Below, piece by piece: positions 23,181 through 35,259 of a stretch of DNA of 64,000 bases; the stretch's first letter is position 1, and every line of letters starts with the position of its first letter. Source of the DNA: Capitulum mitella. Its lineage: Eukaryota; Arthropoda; Thecostraca; Pollicipedomorpha; Pollicipedidae. Location of the stretch: assembly GCA_030062745.1 (NCBI GenBank), contig CP099846.1, positions 558,001 through 622,000 of the forward strand, read 5' to 3'. The position numbers were made by a program, and so were the translations under genes. The notes beneath the pieces are model-generated. The model had not been told where the DNA came from. It searched no databases and saw nothing but the letters and a program-made list of their open reading frames with translations.

Positions 23181-24101
23181 TCAGACTGGAGGCGAGGCGG
23201 TGTCTGGCGGGCGGACGACGCCGCCGCAGAGGCCTGCAGTCTCGTCGATCACCATACGGCGGTCTTCGTCGTCCGAGTCGACTGGCGCGGTCGGCGCCGG
23301 CTCCGGCGGGCTCCGGGCGGCCGCCGGGCCGGCCGAGCCCGCGGCGCTCAGATCCTGCGGCGAGTCCAGCCCGCCGCCAGGCGGGGAGGCCGCCTCGGTC
23401 GAGTCCATCGGCTGGCCGGCGGGGGAGGCCGCGTCATCAGCGTCCAGCGCCGCCAGCTGGCGGCCGGCCGGCGGCGGCCCTGGCGCGGTCAGGTCCTCCG
23501 GCTGCTGTTCGGCCCCGACTGTCGGCCCCGGCGCCGGCGGCTCGGGCTCGGTGCGGCGGGCCGGCGGCGTCAGGTCCTCCGGCTGCGGCTCCGGCGGCGG
23601 CGGCTGCTGCGGCGCGCTCAGATCCTCCGGCTCGGGCTCGGGCTCGGGCTCGGGCTGCCGGCCGCCGCCCGGGCTGCCGGCAGGCGGCGGCGAGCGGCCC
23701 GGCCGCGGCGCCGACAGGTCCTGCGGCCCGTCATCGTCGGCCGGCCGACGCACCGCCGACAGGTCGACGGCCGCCTCGGCCGGCTCGGAGCGCGCCCGCT
23801 TGGCCGGGGCGGCGGCGTCGCGGTGCCGCTGGTGGGCGGCCAGGTCGGCCAGGGACGGGTCCGAGCAGCGCTCGGCCAGCAGCGCCGCCGTCGACAGCAC
23901 CACCTTGGCCTCGGGACACTCGGAGCCCGGCCGCGGGAACAGCAGGTCGTGGAAGAACTCGATTATCTGGGCGCTGTGCTTGGCGGGCACGCACGGCTCC
24001 AGGGCTGACTTGAGCCGCTCCCAGTTGGTGCTGCCGTCCGGCAGTGGGCGGCTGAAGTTCACAGAGTCCGGCGCGCCCCGGTAGTACTCGGCGCACAGCC
24101 G
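23181..24101 (-). CDS. MPND: MPND last exon: C-terminal helical region and PxDLS-repeat tail
   Basis: Residues 386-443 match the end of known MPND (AEYYRGAP, WERLKSALE, IEFFHDLLF). Beyond that, about 245 residues have no counterpart in vertebrate MPND. The tail holds a basic KRAR (486-489), then PQDLS (511), PEDLS (543), PEDLT (559), PEDLT (586) and PQDLS (633), with a weaker AVDLS at 496, separated by Pro/Gly/Glu-rich linkers, and ends with an acidic SDDEDRR patch (661-667). PxDLS is the docking motif for the corepressor CtBP. The reading frame is strongly GC-rich; the plus-strand frames opposite it (325 and 294 codons) are shadows. Confidence 0.9.
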   Translation of the reverse strand, partial: RLCAEYYRGAPDSVNFSRPLPDGSTNWERLKSALEPCVPAKHSAQIIEFFHDLLFPRPGSECPEAKVVLSTAALLAERCSDPSLADLAAHQRHRDAAAPAKRARSEPAEAAVDLSAVRRPADDDGPQDLSAPRPGRSPPPAGSPGGGRQPEPEPEPEPEDLSAPQQPPPPEPQPEDLTPPARRTEPEPPAPGPTVGAEQQPEDLTAPGPPPAGRQLAALDADDAASPAGQPMDSTEAASPPGGGLDSPQDLSAAGSAGPAAARSPPEPAPTAPVDSDDEDRRMVIDETAGLCGGVVRPPDTASPPV

Positions 24102-27100
24102 CTGCGGCGGAGCACGCACCGGAACGGTCAGCACGAATCGACCGACAGACCAGAACACACGCTCAAAAAAGTCCAGGTCAGAAAAACAGGTCAGTTTCAA
24201 CGGAAAATAATTGCAAAACAACCAATGTCAAAGCGATCTGTCGCTTTTACATTCAAGAAGTGCAGCTGCGTGAGCCGCTGCATGCCCGGTTGGCTCCCGC
24301 AGCTCACCATCTCGGTCAGCGCGTCCTGGTGGATGTAGGAGTCGCGCGCCACCGTGTACTCCATGGCCATGGGGCGAGGGTAGTCGTGCGGCCGCATCTC
24401 GTGAGGAGGCATCACCCAGTAGCATAGCAAGTTCGACTGCAGCGGGCGCTTCTTGTTCTTGGGAAACGGCGCTGGGGGCAGGTATCAACGTGGCCCTGAT
24501 AATCGCTACACCTTAACCAGCTGTGTGGATCATAACACACTACCTGCATGCGGACATAACAACTGTGTGCATGGGCATTAGTGGCATAAATACATTCTGC
24601 ACATTGTCTGCTGCAACATTATTAACACGCGACACGGTAAACTGCGCTTGTAAAATGAACGAAAGCACGGGCACCAAATGGCGCATCACCCATAGTATTT
24701 CACATCAGGGGACGCTGGACACATCACCCACAGTCCATCACGAGAAGAGAACAGGACAGCACGCCGCCCGCAGTACATCACCCAGAGAGAGCGGAACAGC
24801 ACCCACTGTAGATCATGCCGACGCAGGGCGTGTAGCTGGCGTCGCTGCTGCCCTTCATCTTGATCTGGTAGTCGAGCTGCAAGTCCGAGTCCCGGATGGT
24901 CGGCGTTGGCGGGCTGTGCGGGTGAGAGTGGTACCAGCCGACCTGAAACAGCATACGACAGGTAAATCGCCAAAACACTCGTGGTATACTGTCCAGCCCA
25001 GTCATCAGTCATCCCCGCCCATCACTCGTCAAACAACCAGGGACTCCAGACCCATCCACGACCATCAAACATCAAGCCAGCATGCGGTTTCGCCCTGTGC
25101 TCAGCCCGAGACACCGGATCCGCGCGGCAGGCAGCGGCACCCACCAGCGTCAGCTTGCGCTCCTCGATGGCCGTGTAGATGTCGTACTCGACACGCTTCC
25201 ACTTGTTCTTCTCGGCCAGCCGACAGCGGACAGGGAACGCGTGGGTGATGGCCAGGTCTGGCAGGGACACAGAGCGTCAGCCGCAGAGGTCATACCGGGC
25301 CGAAACGACCCGCGGCGCCGCCGCACGGCCACCGCGTACAGCCAGGCCGGGCGTACGGGCCAAAACGCCCGAGAGCCAGCCAACAACTGCAAACAGCACA
25401 TGTATGTATATGCACCCAACGAACACTGCGTCACAGTCAAGGTAAGTCCAAAACGACTCAGTCGCGTTTTCCGGGGCGACAGACAATGACGGGGCAACGC
25501 CACAGCCCAGGCGACATTTTACCGACCCAAACGCCGCGAACATCAGCCTCCTTCCGACAATCAGCCAATCCCCAGCCCAGTGGTGACGTCTTACTGGTGC
25601 AAACATTCCGCCTGTCAGACGGACACACAGACTCAAACAATTTGGCCCGGCCCCGTCAGATTCTGTCTCTGCTTATGTCGATCGCCACAAACGTGCGACG
25701 AAGCAGTGCATCTGCCAAGAAACCTCGCCGATCAACGAGGCCAAGAAAAAAAGAACGGAGAGAGCCAAGGCGCGCTTCTCAAGCAAACCGATCCACCGGT
25801 GGGGGTGGACACACGGCCACACGAGGTGACAGTGACGGTCCCTGCTGGCCAGTCGGCCACTGGAACACAGCCGCGGCGGCCGCTGGGGCCACCTATCCAC
25901 CCTATCGGCTATCATGGCGCCGCATCACACTCCAGACCACGTCCGTTGCCGGGCAGCTGGGGAAACTTTGTCGTCTGCGGCAGTCAGACTCGAACCCGGG
26001 ACCCTCCGGCCGGCAGCCGCCCTGTGCCCCCGTCCGGCGGCGCCCCGGGCCGCTGACCGTGCGTGTTGACGTCCCAGCGTCCAGCCAGGTAGCCGACCAC
26101 CTCGGAGTCGGTGAGGTGCGAGTGCAGGCCGACCACGGTCAGCGCCGTGCTGCTGGTCACCGTCACCGTGAACGGCTGGATCTTGCCCAGCTCGCTGAAC
26201 GGCACGCACTCGATCAGCGTCGACTGGTCGCTGAAACACAGCGCCAACGGCCCCCTGATGCACTGCGCGACCCAGCCACTGAAACACTGCGCGAACGGGC
26301 CACTGAACCACTACGCCAACGGGCCAACGAAACAATGCGTGACGGCTCAACGAAACGCGGCCCTGGCGGGATGCAGAGGACGTCATGTCAATACGCGATG
26401 CTTTCCGTGCGAGATCCCGGATTTTGCGGAGGCTTACTATTCCGACGGGCGTTGTCTGGTAACCTTTAACAGCTCACCAAATATATAGCGAATAAATTCC
26501 GGAAACGTTTCACTTTCCACTTGCGATGTCATTACAATTACAAGCTTATTTCAAATGTGAAAAAGGAGAATGGTGGAATGATCCCGACTAATCATAAACT
26601 CAAAAACGAAAAAGGACATAAGACAGAGCTGACATCCACTTCAACCCATGTCCATAACGAGAAACCAGAAAATGCCACGAATGAAACTTCCGCTGAATAA
26701 TGAATGAATGAAACTGCAAAGGAAACGTATTCTGGCACCGCAGCATATTGCGAAATTGGGAACTGCGATGCTTACTGGTCTGCGCTCCTGGTTCCCAGGA
26801 CCTCGTGCTTCACTATTATCTTCTGGATCAGCGCCCTCTTCTTCAGCAACAGCTCCTTCTTTTCATCTTCGTACGCTGCAAATTTGCAAACAATAACTAT
26901 CGACCACACTACGAACAGCAAAACGAAAATGTTTCAGTAATCTATTCAATCACGGTGAAATCGGTGCATCCGCCTCATTCCAGGCGGAAAGGAGTCGGTG
27001 AGAAGGGAGAAGAGGGCCTTACGGCCCGCACTGTTCCCCTCCCCCGCCCCCCCCCCGCACACCAGTTTAACTTACAAAGGGGAACTCGGGAGTTTTATCA

Positions 27101-28888
27101 AACTTTCTTTTACCGCCCTGTGTTGCAATATCAGCACATCCGCAAGAGCCGTCTCCCCATCAGAGGCGACTCAGCGAGGAGATTTTGGGAGGAAGATTAG
27201 GCCATTTGTCATCACGCTGGAAGCTTGGCAATTCAGATTGATATACTCCATGCCATGAAAACTATATCACTAAATCCATGGTAAACTTTCACCGGAAGCA
27301 TCCCAATCAAACGTGATCAATGATTAAATATAACGTCAGACCTCTTTAATAGCTCATGACCCTGCGACTGACAACGTTGGGAAGTTTAAAGATTGAAAAC
27401 AACAGCTGAAGCATCAAGAAATGGAGTCATCCTGCAGTACAATGGAATGGGTGGCACCACACATATCGAGGAGGCTGAAACGGCCCACTGCAGGAGTTGA
27501 GAGGAAGGGCCTTAAAAACGTCAAACTATGAATAAGAACTGACATGCATGTGAAAACATGTTTCAATACATTCACAGCAATGAAGCATACAGTTACAGAA
27601 TGACCATATTTTGTGCTGTCCACTCCGCATGTTATCTTCCCACGACATAAGATGCAGAGGCACAAAAAATGCACAGAAGCACTGACGTGACACTCACCAC
27701 TCTCGTATTCCTCCTCTTGTTCTCCGAGTTCACGTTCTCTTTCCCGTCTTCTCTTAAACAGCATGTTCTTGAACACGTCCAGCTTCTTTCCTCGATACTT
27801 CACCTGCAGAGAAATTGATACCGCTCAGCCACAGAACAAAATAGAAAACCAGTCCTCAAACAGTACAGAAAAATATCGCAAACGCATACGCCAAAACACA
27901 GTAACGCAGCCTTCCCAATTTATCGCTGCTACCCAGCATCACCAAACGCACTAAGTACGTCATTACCACGTCATACTGTCCATGACACTATGCATTAATG
28001 GATGATGTCCACTATGTATTGTAAAAATGTAATAAACAACCTGCACTTTCATGAACTGGAATTGCTACAGTACAAAACTAAATAACATTTTCAACAAAAC
28101 ATTTTTTTACAAAACAATGTAAACGCACCAGGAAAGTCACAGAAGACGACTTTGCGCTACAAACGTTCTACTGCGATTTTATGTAACGTACCGAAGCCCA
28201 TCCGCAGCCGGACTTTTTCTCCGGGTTGACGATCTTCTTGCAGTGAATGGCCCATGAGCTGGGGGAGCTGAAGAGTTCCGACGTCTCCTGGGAGCGGATT
28301 TGGCCGTCCGACATCAGGTCGCCGCGAAACTTCTGGCCCTGAATACAGCGCAATACAGCGCGTTAGTCGTCACAATACGCCGCGGCGGTACTTCTGGGCC
28401 TAAGTACAGCGCAATACAGCGCGTTAGTCGTCACAATATGGCTGTACTCCTGGCGGTACTCAGTCGAGCGAAGGAAGCACGATGGTCACAACTGGTGAGT
28501 CTACAGCAAAGCTTTGCTCGTCAAAAGGGATCACAAATGCAAACATCACAAAGAACACATCACAGACTACGAAACAGTAACACGGCTTCAGAAGTTACGG
28601 AACGCCGGGCGAATACACTGCCCGACGCCGGGACGCCCACCAGCCGGCCGGCCGGCCGGCGCCGGTGCTGACCAGGTAGTCGATGGACATGGCGCCCTCG
28701 CCCGGCTCCAGGAAGCCCTCCTTCATCAGCATGGGCAGCGTGACGCCGCGGCCGGTGAAGCCGCCGCGGGCGCGGGCGCTCCGGCCCGACGGCAGCGTGT
28801 CCGAGTCGGCCGTCGACTGGAGGTCGTCCTCCTCCTCCAGCAGGCTGGCGTCATCGTCGTCAATGAGCGACTCCCCCGTCACCGACAT
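23181..28888 (-). CDS. MPND: MPND, RAMA and JAMM/MPN-domain protein, nine exons
   Basis: The exons on the minus strand are 28888-28673, 28338-28192, 27803-27698, 26875-26776, 26230-26058, 25257-25145, 24942-24807, 24471-24308 and 24101-23181. All junctions are GT-AG and phase-consistent (0,0,1,2,1,0,1,0), giving 691 aa against about 470 in human. Domains in order are an acidic N-terminus (residues 11-23), a RAMA domain (about 48-128), a basic coiled helix (about 130-185), the MPN domain (about 190-385), a helical C-terminal region (386-443) and a long Pro/Glu/Asp tail. Mammalian MPND is reported to bind N6-methyladenine DNA through RAMA and to act with ASXL1 in chromatin; nuclear location here is inferred. 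The start is the first ATG; a 5' UTR intron is possible because CAG lies directly before it. Confidence 0.94.
24308..26230 (-). CDS. MPND: MPND exons 5-8: JAMM metalloprotease-like core
   Basis: Exon 5 supplies the JAMM glutamate (LIECVPF, E197), HSHLTDSEVVGYLAGRWDVN and the structural core. Exon 7 begins VGWYHSHPHSP, giving the zinc ligands H290 and H292 and, after the standard spacing, D303. The usual Ser of the JAMM motif (HxH-x7-S-x2-D) is Thr at residue 300, a conservative change. With E197, H290, H292 and D303 all present, metal binding and isopeptidase or protease activity are plausible. Exon 8 gives the YWVMPP segment. Confidence 0.92.
25900..26050 (-). repeat. Possible tRNA-derived SINE in MPND intron 5
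   Basis: On the minus strand, GGGTCCCGGGTTCGAGTC fits a pol III B box and is followed by a tail including CCGGCAACGGACGTGGTC. No convincing A box or tRNA fold was found, so this is a weak call. Confidence 0.3.
28192..28888 (-). CDS. MPND: MPND exons 1-2: acidic start and RAMA domain
   Basis: Exon 1 (28888-28673) carries a run of Asp/Glu at residues 11-23 and then GVTLPMLMKEGFLEPGEG, the opening of RAMA. Exon 2 (28338-28192, exactly 49 codons) gives GQKFRGDL, the SWAIHCKKIVNP block and KKSGCGWAS, the most conserved part of the domain. RAMA is the module shared with adenine-methylase-associated bacterial proteins and is thought to read methylated adenine. Exon 1 ends at a GTCAGC donor, which is unusual but repeated at exon 5. 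Confidence 0.93.
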
Positions 28889-29353
28889 CCTGCTGCCGAC
28901 CAGGAAACAGTGTGTCAGCTCATTGCCCGCCGCTATTGTAACGCCGGGACCGGGAAGAGCGAGGACGCCACGATGACACGCAGGACAGTTTTCAGTCTAA
29001 CTCTGCTGGTGACACACCTGAATTTCTGGAGGTACATTTTGACAGCCCATAGTGCATTACAAGCACGCAGTCACAATGACAACCTGGTCAACAACGGAAG
29101 GATACGATGAGAGTTAGGCAACTGGCCGCAGTCTCCCAGCACAGGTCATGGGTAGACTGACGTTACCTCTGCACAGTCACTACTGGCCACGGTGATGCCA
29201 CGTCACGGGCTCGGGGGGGGGGGTGATCACAGTCCTGCCTCAGCACGCCCGGCTCTCCAGCCAGCCGGCCTCGCCTGCTAACAATGCAAAGTGAGCGGTG
29301 TTGCTGATGGTGTGCAGTCCACACCCTCAGGACCATAAGCTGGTCCCAGACAT

Positions 29354-29446
29354 GAGGGCACGAGTCCACATGACAGGGAGTGATGAGGGCACGAGTCCAC
29401 ATGACAGGGAGTGATGAGGGCACGAGTCCACATGACAGGGAGTGGG
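29354..29446. repeat. 31-bp tandem repeat, three copies
   Basis: The unit includes GGGCACGAGTCCACATGACA followed by GGGAGTGATGA, repeated three times nearly without change. Confidence 0.95.
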
Positions 29447-29579
29447 GGTGGGGGTGGCAACCAATCTGGCAATGACAAATGAAAACAGAATACTGGTCTG
29501 AATAGGATTTGACAAACTGGATGTGTGAGATGTGATGAGATGTGGTGAAATGTATCGATCTCAAAAACATCATTTGTGT

Positions 29580-32500
29580 ATGTAATTCTTAAGTCCTTGT
29601 GGTATGGTTTTCACCAAGTACTCAAAGTTCGAAATGTGTAGTACGCACAATGCCATAAGCCATATCAATCACTCTTTTAATGGCCTCTGCACATACTGCA
29701 CCATAAAACATTGCTAGCACAGCAAGGCTGACATTAGTATTTCTCGGACCATCCACCCCAGATGTGTTTCCTATTTACCAGAGGCAAACCAAAGTGCTAC
29801 ACGGCTGGTCTGGGGCCAAAATTAAAACTTTGTATAGTATGCAGAAAGGTTTAGGAATTTGGTTTTTGTTTTTGGTGTTAGAGTGCAATTTTTGTTTTAG
29901 AGTACAAAATTTTGCATGGAATAATACTAGTTAATGTTGGCATCCTTGATGAAAGTCAATTATGACATCATACTCCCTTCTTACTGCATGGAGACTGAGT
30001 CATTTGCTTGTAGGGTGAGACAGTTGTCAATATGGCTATAATGCAGCTTTTTGATGGATGCACAAGACCAAACCTTTGGAGTATAAAATGTCTTTGGAGC
30101 ACATATTCTCATACACATACACTAGACAAACCGCACCTTTTCCAACCCTGCACAGAGACCTGTGTACCCACTTAGTGGCCGCTTTACCCCCACTCATAAG
30201 CAAAACATACTTGCAAGTCATATTACCATTCATGCAATAGCACACTTGCACAGTGGAAGAAATCTGCATAACAATGGAGCACAATGCTATGAAAACTTTT
30301 TGTGGTCCGAAGGAAACCTTTCACGGCCACTACCGGATTCACAGACATATGTCTTAGTCACTGGTCCACGGCCGTCCGCGAGCAAAACCTGTCTGGAATG
30401 GGATCACTAGCTAAACTGCATATATCGCCAGGCTGCATGTGTCACCAGGTCTGAATGGCAAAGGGATACACCTTAGCACATGGATGCTGCACATACCAGC
30501 CTGAAGTTACTGACATACAAAATGGCCACATATATTGACTATCAAGTATAACTTGTTCCTGCCCGCCAATTTTCAGCATTCCAGCAGTTGCAATTTTATG
30601 GCAATGATGGAGAGGTGTTAACCTTGAGCTGGTGCTGATTCACGGATTAAAGTTGGGGAAGATGAATCAGAGGGGTTTCTTATGCCCTCCCCCTCTGAAT
30701 CATAACTACTGCCAGCTTTTCAGTGGATGGTAATAGGCATCACCAGAAAGGACCTTCTCAGAGCCAACCAGCCACATAATCTAATGATGGTTGGAGACTG
30801 TACATGCCAAAACATAACAACATGCCTGAATCAGACCATAGTCCGAGAAACACAACATCATCGTCTTGAAGGATGTATCTAAGTGTCAAGGTCATATTTC
30901 CTTTATTACACAATACTATACAACATGGTGAACAGATGCCTTCCTCATTTCCCATTTCTCAAGGCCCAGTTGTTTGCCACTGACTGCCAAAATAATCATA
31001 ATCTGAGGATACAGGCAGGTTTCAAATGTACCTTACTGAGACAGGCTTCAGGAAGGTATCTTATTCTAGGGAGGCATTTCAAAATTGGGGCAGTACAACT
31101 TGCCACAGGGCAAAGGTGGTTTTGGGTGGCAGGTTTGACAGGCCAGTCTGCAAAGCAAATCACAGGGGTCAACAAGATACTTGGGGCAGCCTCAATTCCG
31201 CCCCCAATAGTGCTGCAAGCAGCACCACCTGGGGCTGAATGCATGGACCTAAGCTTCTCCCAAAATGTGAATTCTGCCCAGATTTCCCCACTTTATTTTG
31301 CGACCCACAAAAAACTTACTTAATTGTTCAACCAGACTTTTTTGTAAAATGAGGCCTTTATGATGCATCTGAGACAACTGTGTTGCAGTGTTATGTTGCT
31401 TCTGAACTGTGTTTCTTTGGCATTACGTTATGGTAGAGCGAGCCCCAGGTCAACCTGCCATCAGAGGGTCGGATGTGCTGCCCTCGATTTTCTATGCTTG
31501 CCTGAACCTGGCTCCCTGCCTCAGCTCAGGCCCAATGAAATTTCATAAAAACCTGCCCTGTTTTTCACACTGGTGGGCAGGGGAATGCACAGCTGTCATG
31601 ATCTTCCTAAAGAAACAATGTAAAGCACCAGCAGCATCACTGCAAATCATTCATCTCTGACATATAATACATGTCCAATTTTCAGGGTTGCCATTTCAAC
31701 AGGACAAAATTCTTTTTTGCCACTTGTTGGTTAATACTGATTATAACTTGGCATAAAATGGCAGAAACTTTTTTGACACACTACATGTTTTCAGTCCATT
31801 AAAAACAACCTTTCTTCTGCTATTTACTCCAAGTTAACTCAGTAATGGATACAAATTTAAATACATAAAACATTTTAATGCAAAAATCACCACACTTTAC
31901 ATGAATTGGCCCACTACTGGCAGCATACTCCAGTGTGGCCAAATTCAGTTAGCTCAAGGTGCCAAGGATGTAGAACAAAATTCATGTTGTCAGACCTGTT
32001 CTTGCCATTGCTCTGAATACCTACCTCTGGTTATTGGCTGCCTCTCCATTGATCTTTGCACCCTATGTGCATCCAGACCTGCTTGTCCAATTTGTATGGC
32101 CTGGGGCAGCTAGACACCAGCTCAACAATATCCTCTGCTCAGTACTCATTGATTGGTCTCAGATAAGTGAGGAGCAATACAGCTGCCAGAAAGCCTAATG
32201 GCAGAGGGATCCAGTAGCATGAATTACTATCTACATCCTTGATACCAAACTGCCTGAATTTGGCCACCATGGCATACTCTCTGTAAACTGCTTCCACCCT
32301 TGTCAATGACAATGCTATGTATAGGATCAGGAAAAGGCAAGATAAAACCATGAATATACAGCCCATATGCAAAAAAGTTATGTGAATTGATACCTAAACA
32401 TAAACCTTTAACTCTTAAACTTTTTTAACATCAGGAATATGTGGAACACAAGCTGCAGAGCACCAATACCACTTGCTGGGAAATAGTGACCATGCTGTGC

Positions 32501-33180
32501 AGTCTTTAATGCTAGTCTCAATGACTAGGGATATGGCCAGCCACATTACTATAACTTTTAAGACTGCATTTGTTACTATGGTTTGGAACAATTTGTATTC
32601 TATGCTGATTTACCAGCAATCTGTTGCTGACCCAATACCAAAATGATAATTAAATACAATGTTAATAAAATGCAATTTTTGGTCACCGGTCCATTTCGCA
32701 CCGGCTGCGTGAAGATTACGATATTGAGGAAAAACTATACTTACAACACAGAATATGTAGTCTTGTTACGTAAAAAAGTCATTCCCGACATGTAAAGATT
32801 GTAATTTCCATGGAAACAGCATTTCAATAATGCACTGCTCACCCCTTCCTGCCGTCTGAGACGCCATTTATGTTGTTGTCCCATCAAAAGTAGAGATGGG
32901 TTGTAATCCTCAGTCCTATTCACTGGGTGGTATCGATATATAAGACCATTAACTTACATGTTTCCTAATGAAACTGAATAGATAATTAACAAGATAGGGG
33001 AACAGAATGCAATAGATACATTATGTTAGTGGGAATTTAATAAAGGAAAAGGCTGAAATGGCAATCCAATGTAGCAGTGAAATGATCCAAAAGTATAGAT
33101 ATAGAATGAACCAGAAATATAAGTAAGATATTAAGACATGCAATGTTAATAAAAAATGATATGGAAAAGTGAAATGATGT
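29580..33180. other. AT-rich block without recognised genes
   Basis: Base composition is much lower in GC than in the flanking genes. A minus-strand frame of 77 codons (32372-32139) has two hydrophobic stretches (about residues 5-24 and 53-70) and could be a small membrane protein or an isolated exon, but I recognise no family. Several short frames around 31000 are unremarkable. Confidence 0.4.
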
Positions 33181-33184
33181 TTAA

Positions 33185-34405
33185 CCCGTCCCCGACTGGG
33201 GGGGGGCAGTTGACTGCCCCCCCCCTGAGGTTTTTCTGGGATTGCGAGAGAATCAACAAACACAGAGTCACAAAACTTTGTGTACCTTTTGCTTCATCAA
33301 TTTTACGTCTTGTGTCAAAATTTTGACCTCAGGTCAGGTCAGGTGCCTGACCTAGACCAGGTCAAACAGACCTAAGTCCAAAAAAGTTTAGCTCCCTCTA
33401 ACTTTTTCGCAAAACAAGATATCTCAATAATACTTTCAGGGATTAGTGATCGTGATAGATGCAACAAATCTGCTATCTCAGATTTTTCGGAATTTTCCGG
33501 GTCATTGACCTAAGGTCAAGCCCATTTTTAAGACATATCGCCGTTTTTTCTGAAATTGACGGAATATTTCATCACATTTTTGGTGTGGAGTGAAGCAGAC
33601 ATCTAGTTACCGTCATTGGGCAAAGTATCAGTGACTTTCAGCCATTGACCTGAGGTCAGGTCACGAATAACTGAAGTGGGCCAAAATGTACCACCGTCAA
33701 AATCGACGATAAATTACTCAGAATGGGTAGAAAATGGCACAACTAGCTTGCACAGATGTAAGTAATACCAGGAACCTCAAAAAGTTTGAAAAGTAGCATA
33801 TTTTGGAAATAAACAGCCTCTCGCGAATAAAGCTCCGCCAACTTTGTAGATTGGCAACTAATCAATTTTTCCAAAATTTAAGCATGAGAAACCATCACAG
33901 GAACCACAAAGATCAATACAATTTACATAGATTGTCTTTTTTCGCAAAAATAAAGGAACGCTAAAATTAGTTCCCGTCAATTTGGTGCCGCATACGGCAG
34001 CGGCGCACAGTGACGCCTGACGGGGGAATTACGGTGTCTTTAACTCAACGTTTCGGCGTATATATTGAACAAATCTGAGGAAATTAGACGTGTATCGGCA
34101 TCCGCGGACATTTACTTGTGCGCTGGTGCCTTTACCTATGCGTTATTAGTCACAGCCCTTGAGATTCAGGCCATTTCTCGGTCTCATGCAGTCGGCTATG
34201 AGAAAACATATATAGGGCGTAAATTGGCTTACATATTATCTAAAACTAAAAATGAGACCAGTTTCGAGCTCTACTCGTGACGGGCTTTCCAACGGTATGC
34301 TTATTTTTATCGTGCGACCAACCGTTCGTGAGTTAGAGGGGGGGGCAGTCAACTGCCCCCCCCCCAGTCGACGGTGTTCGGGGCGGACCGACGGTCGTGC
34401 GCGGG
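33185..34405. mobile_element. piggyBac-like non-autonomous element 2
   Basis: TTAA flanks both ends (33181-33184 and 34406-34409). The ends are inverted repeats beginning CCCG. Inside each end lies a self-complementary G-run/C-run hairpin of the form GGGGGGGCAGTTGACTGCCC (near 33200 and 34340). The 1221-bp interior lacks a transposase frame and is rich in AGGTCA/TGACCT motifs, like element 1, although the terminal sequences differ, so they are related families rather than two copies of one. Confidence 0.8.
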
Positions 34406-34513
34406 TTAATTAATAAAAATGAAAAATAGAAACATGCTTAATTACTAAACAGAAAAGGAAATAAAAAATACCTCAAAGATATCAAATACAGGAAGCTATA
34501 TTTTCCCGCACTC

Positions 34514-35053
34514 TACCCCAACCTAACCTCACTTATCCTAACCTCACCTTACAGACCTAACCTAACATAACCTATCCTAACCTAACCTAACCTACCCTAT
34601 CCTAACCTAACCTAACCTAACCTAACCTAACCTAACCTAACCTAACCTAACCTAACCTAACCTAACCTAACCTAACCTTACCAAACTAACCTAACAAAAC
34701 CCAACCTAACCAAACCTAACCTAACCTTACCAACCAAACCTAACCTAACCTAACCTAACCTAACCTAACCTAACCTTACCAACCTAATCATACCAACCTA
34801 ACTTAACAAAAACTAACCTAACCTAACCTAACCTAACCTTATCAACCTAACCTAACAAAACATAACCTAACCTAATCTAATCTTACCAACCTAACCTAAC
34901 CCAGCCTAACCTAGCCTAACCTAACCTAACCTAACCTAACCTAACCTAACCTAACCTAACCTAACCTAACCTAACCTCACCTCACCTCAACCTAACCTAA
35001 CCTAACCTAACCTAACCTAACCTAACCTAACCTAACCTTACCAACCTAACCTA
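34514..35053. repeat. Interstitial telomeric repeat (CCTAA)n / (TTAGG)n
   Basis: About 540 bp consists of CCTAA units, nearly perfect at 34601-34676 and 34912-34976 and more diverged elsewhere (CTTACCAA and AACAAAAC variants). TTAGG is the canonical arthropod telomere repeat. The C-rich strand is the plus strand, so a former chromosome end would have been on the left. Sequence continues normally on both sides, so it is internal in this assembly. Confidence 0.95.
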
Positions 35054-35122
35054 ATCTACTTTAAGTGTTGGAAAGAGCCAAGACCAATCGCACCCTTCAT
35101 CGGCCTGTGGCCTCTAGTATCT

Positions 35123-35147
35123 TATACCGCGCTTCGGCCGCGGTATA
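35123..35147. other. Hairpin with UUCG-type loop
   Basis: TATACCGCG and CGCGGTATA form a perfect 9-bp stem around CTTCGGC, which holds a C(TTCG)G tetraloop. It lies between the telomeric tract and the satellite. The function is unknown; it may simply be palindromic repeat DNA. Confidence 0.5.
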
Positions 35148-35259
35148 CGATAGCCTTACGCCCCATAAACAGTGTTAATCCCAGTTAATGGAAGGTGGCG
35201 GAATATCCCAGTTCACCCATCCCGCTGGTTTAATGTGGAAAACCAGTCTACAATTCCTA

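Noticed and set aside
23031..24084. Forward frames of 325 and 294 codons
   Set aside because: Antisense to the GC-rich last MPND exon; composition-driven Arg/Gly/Ala strings without domains.
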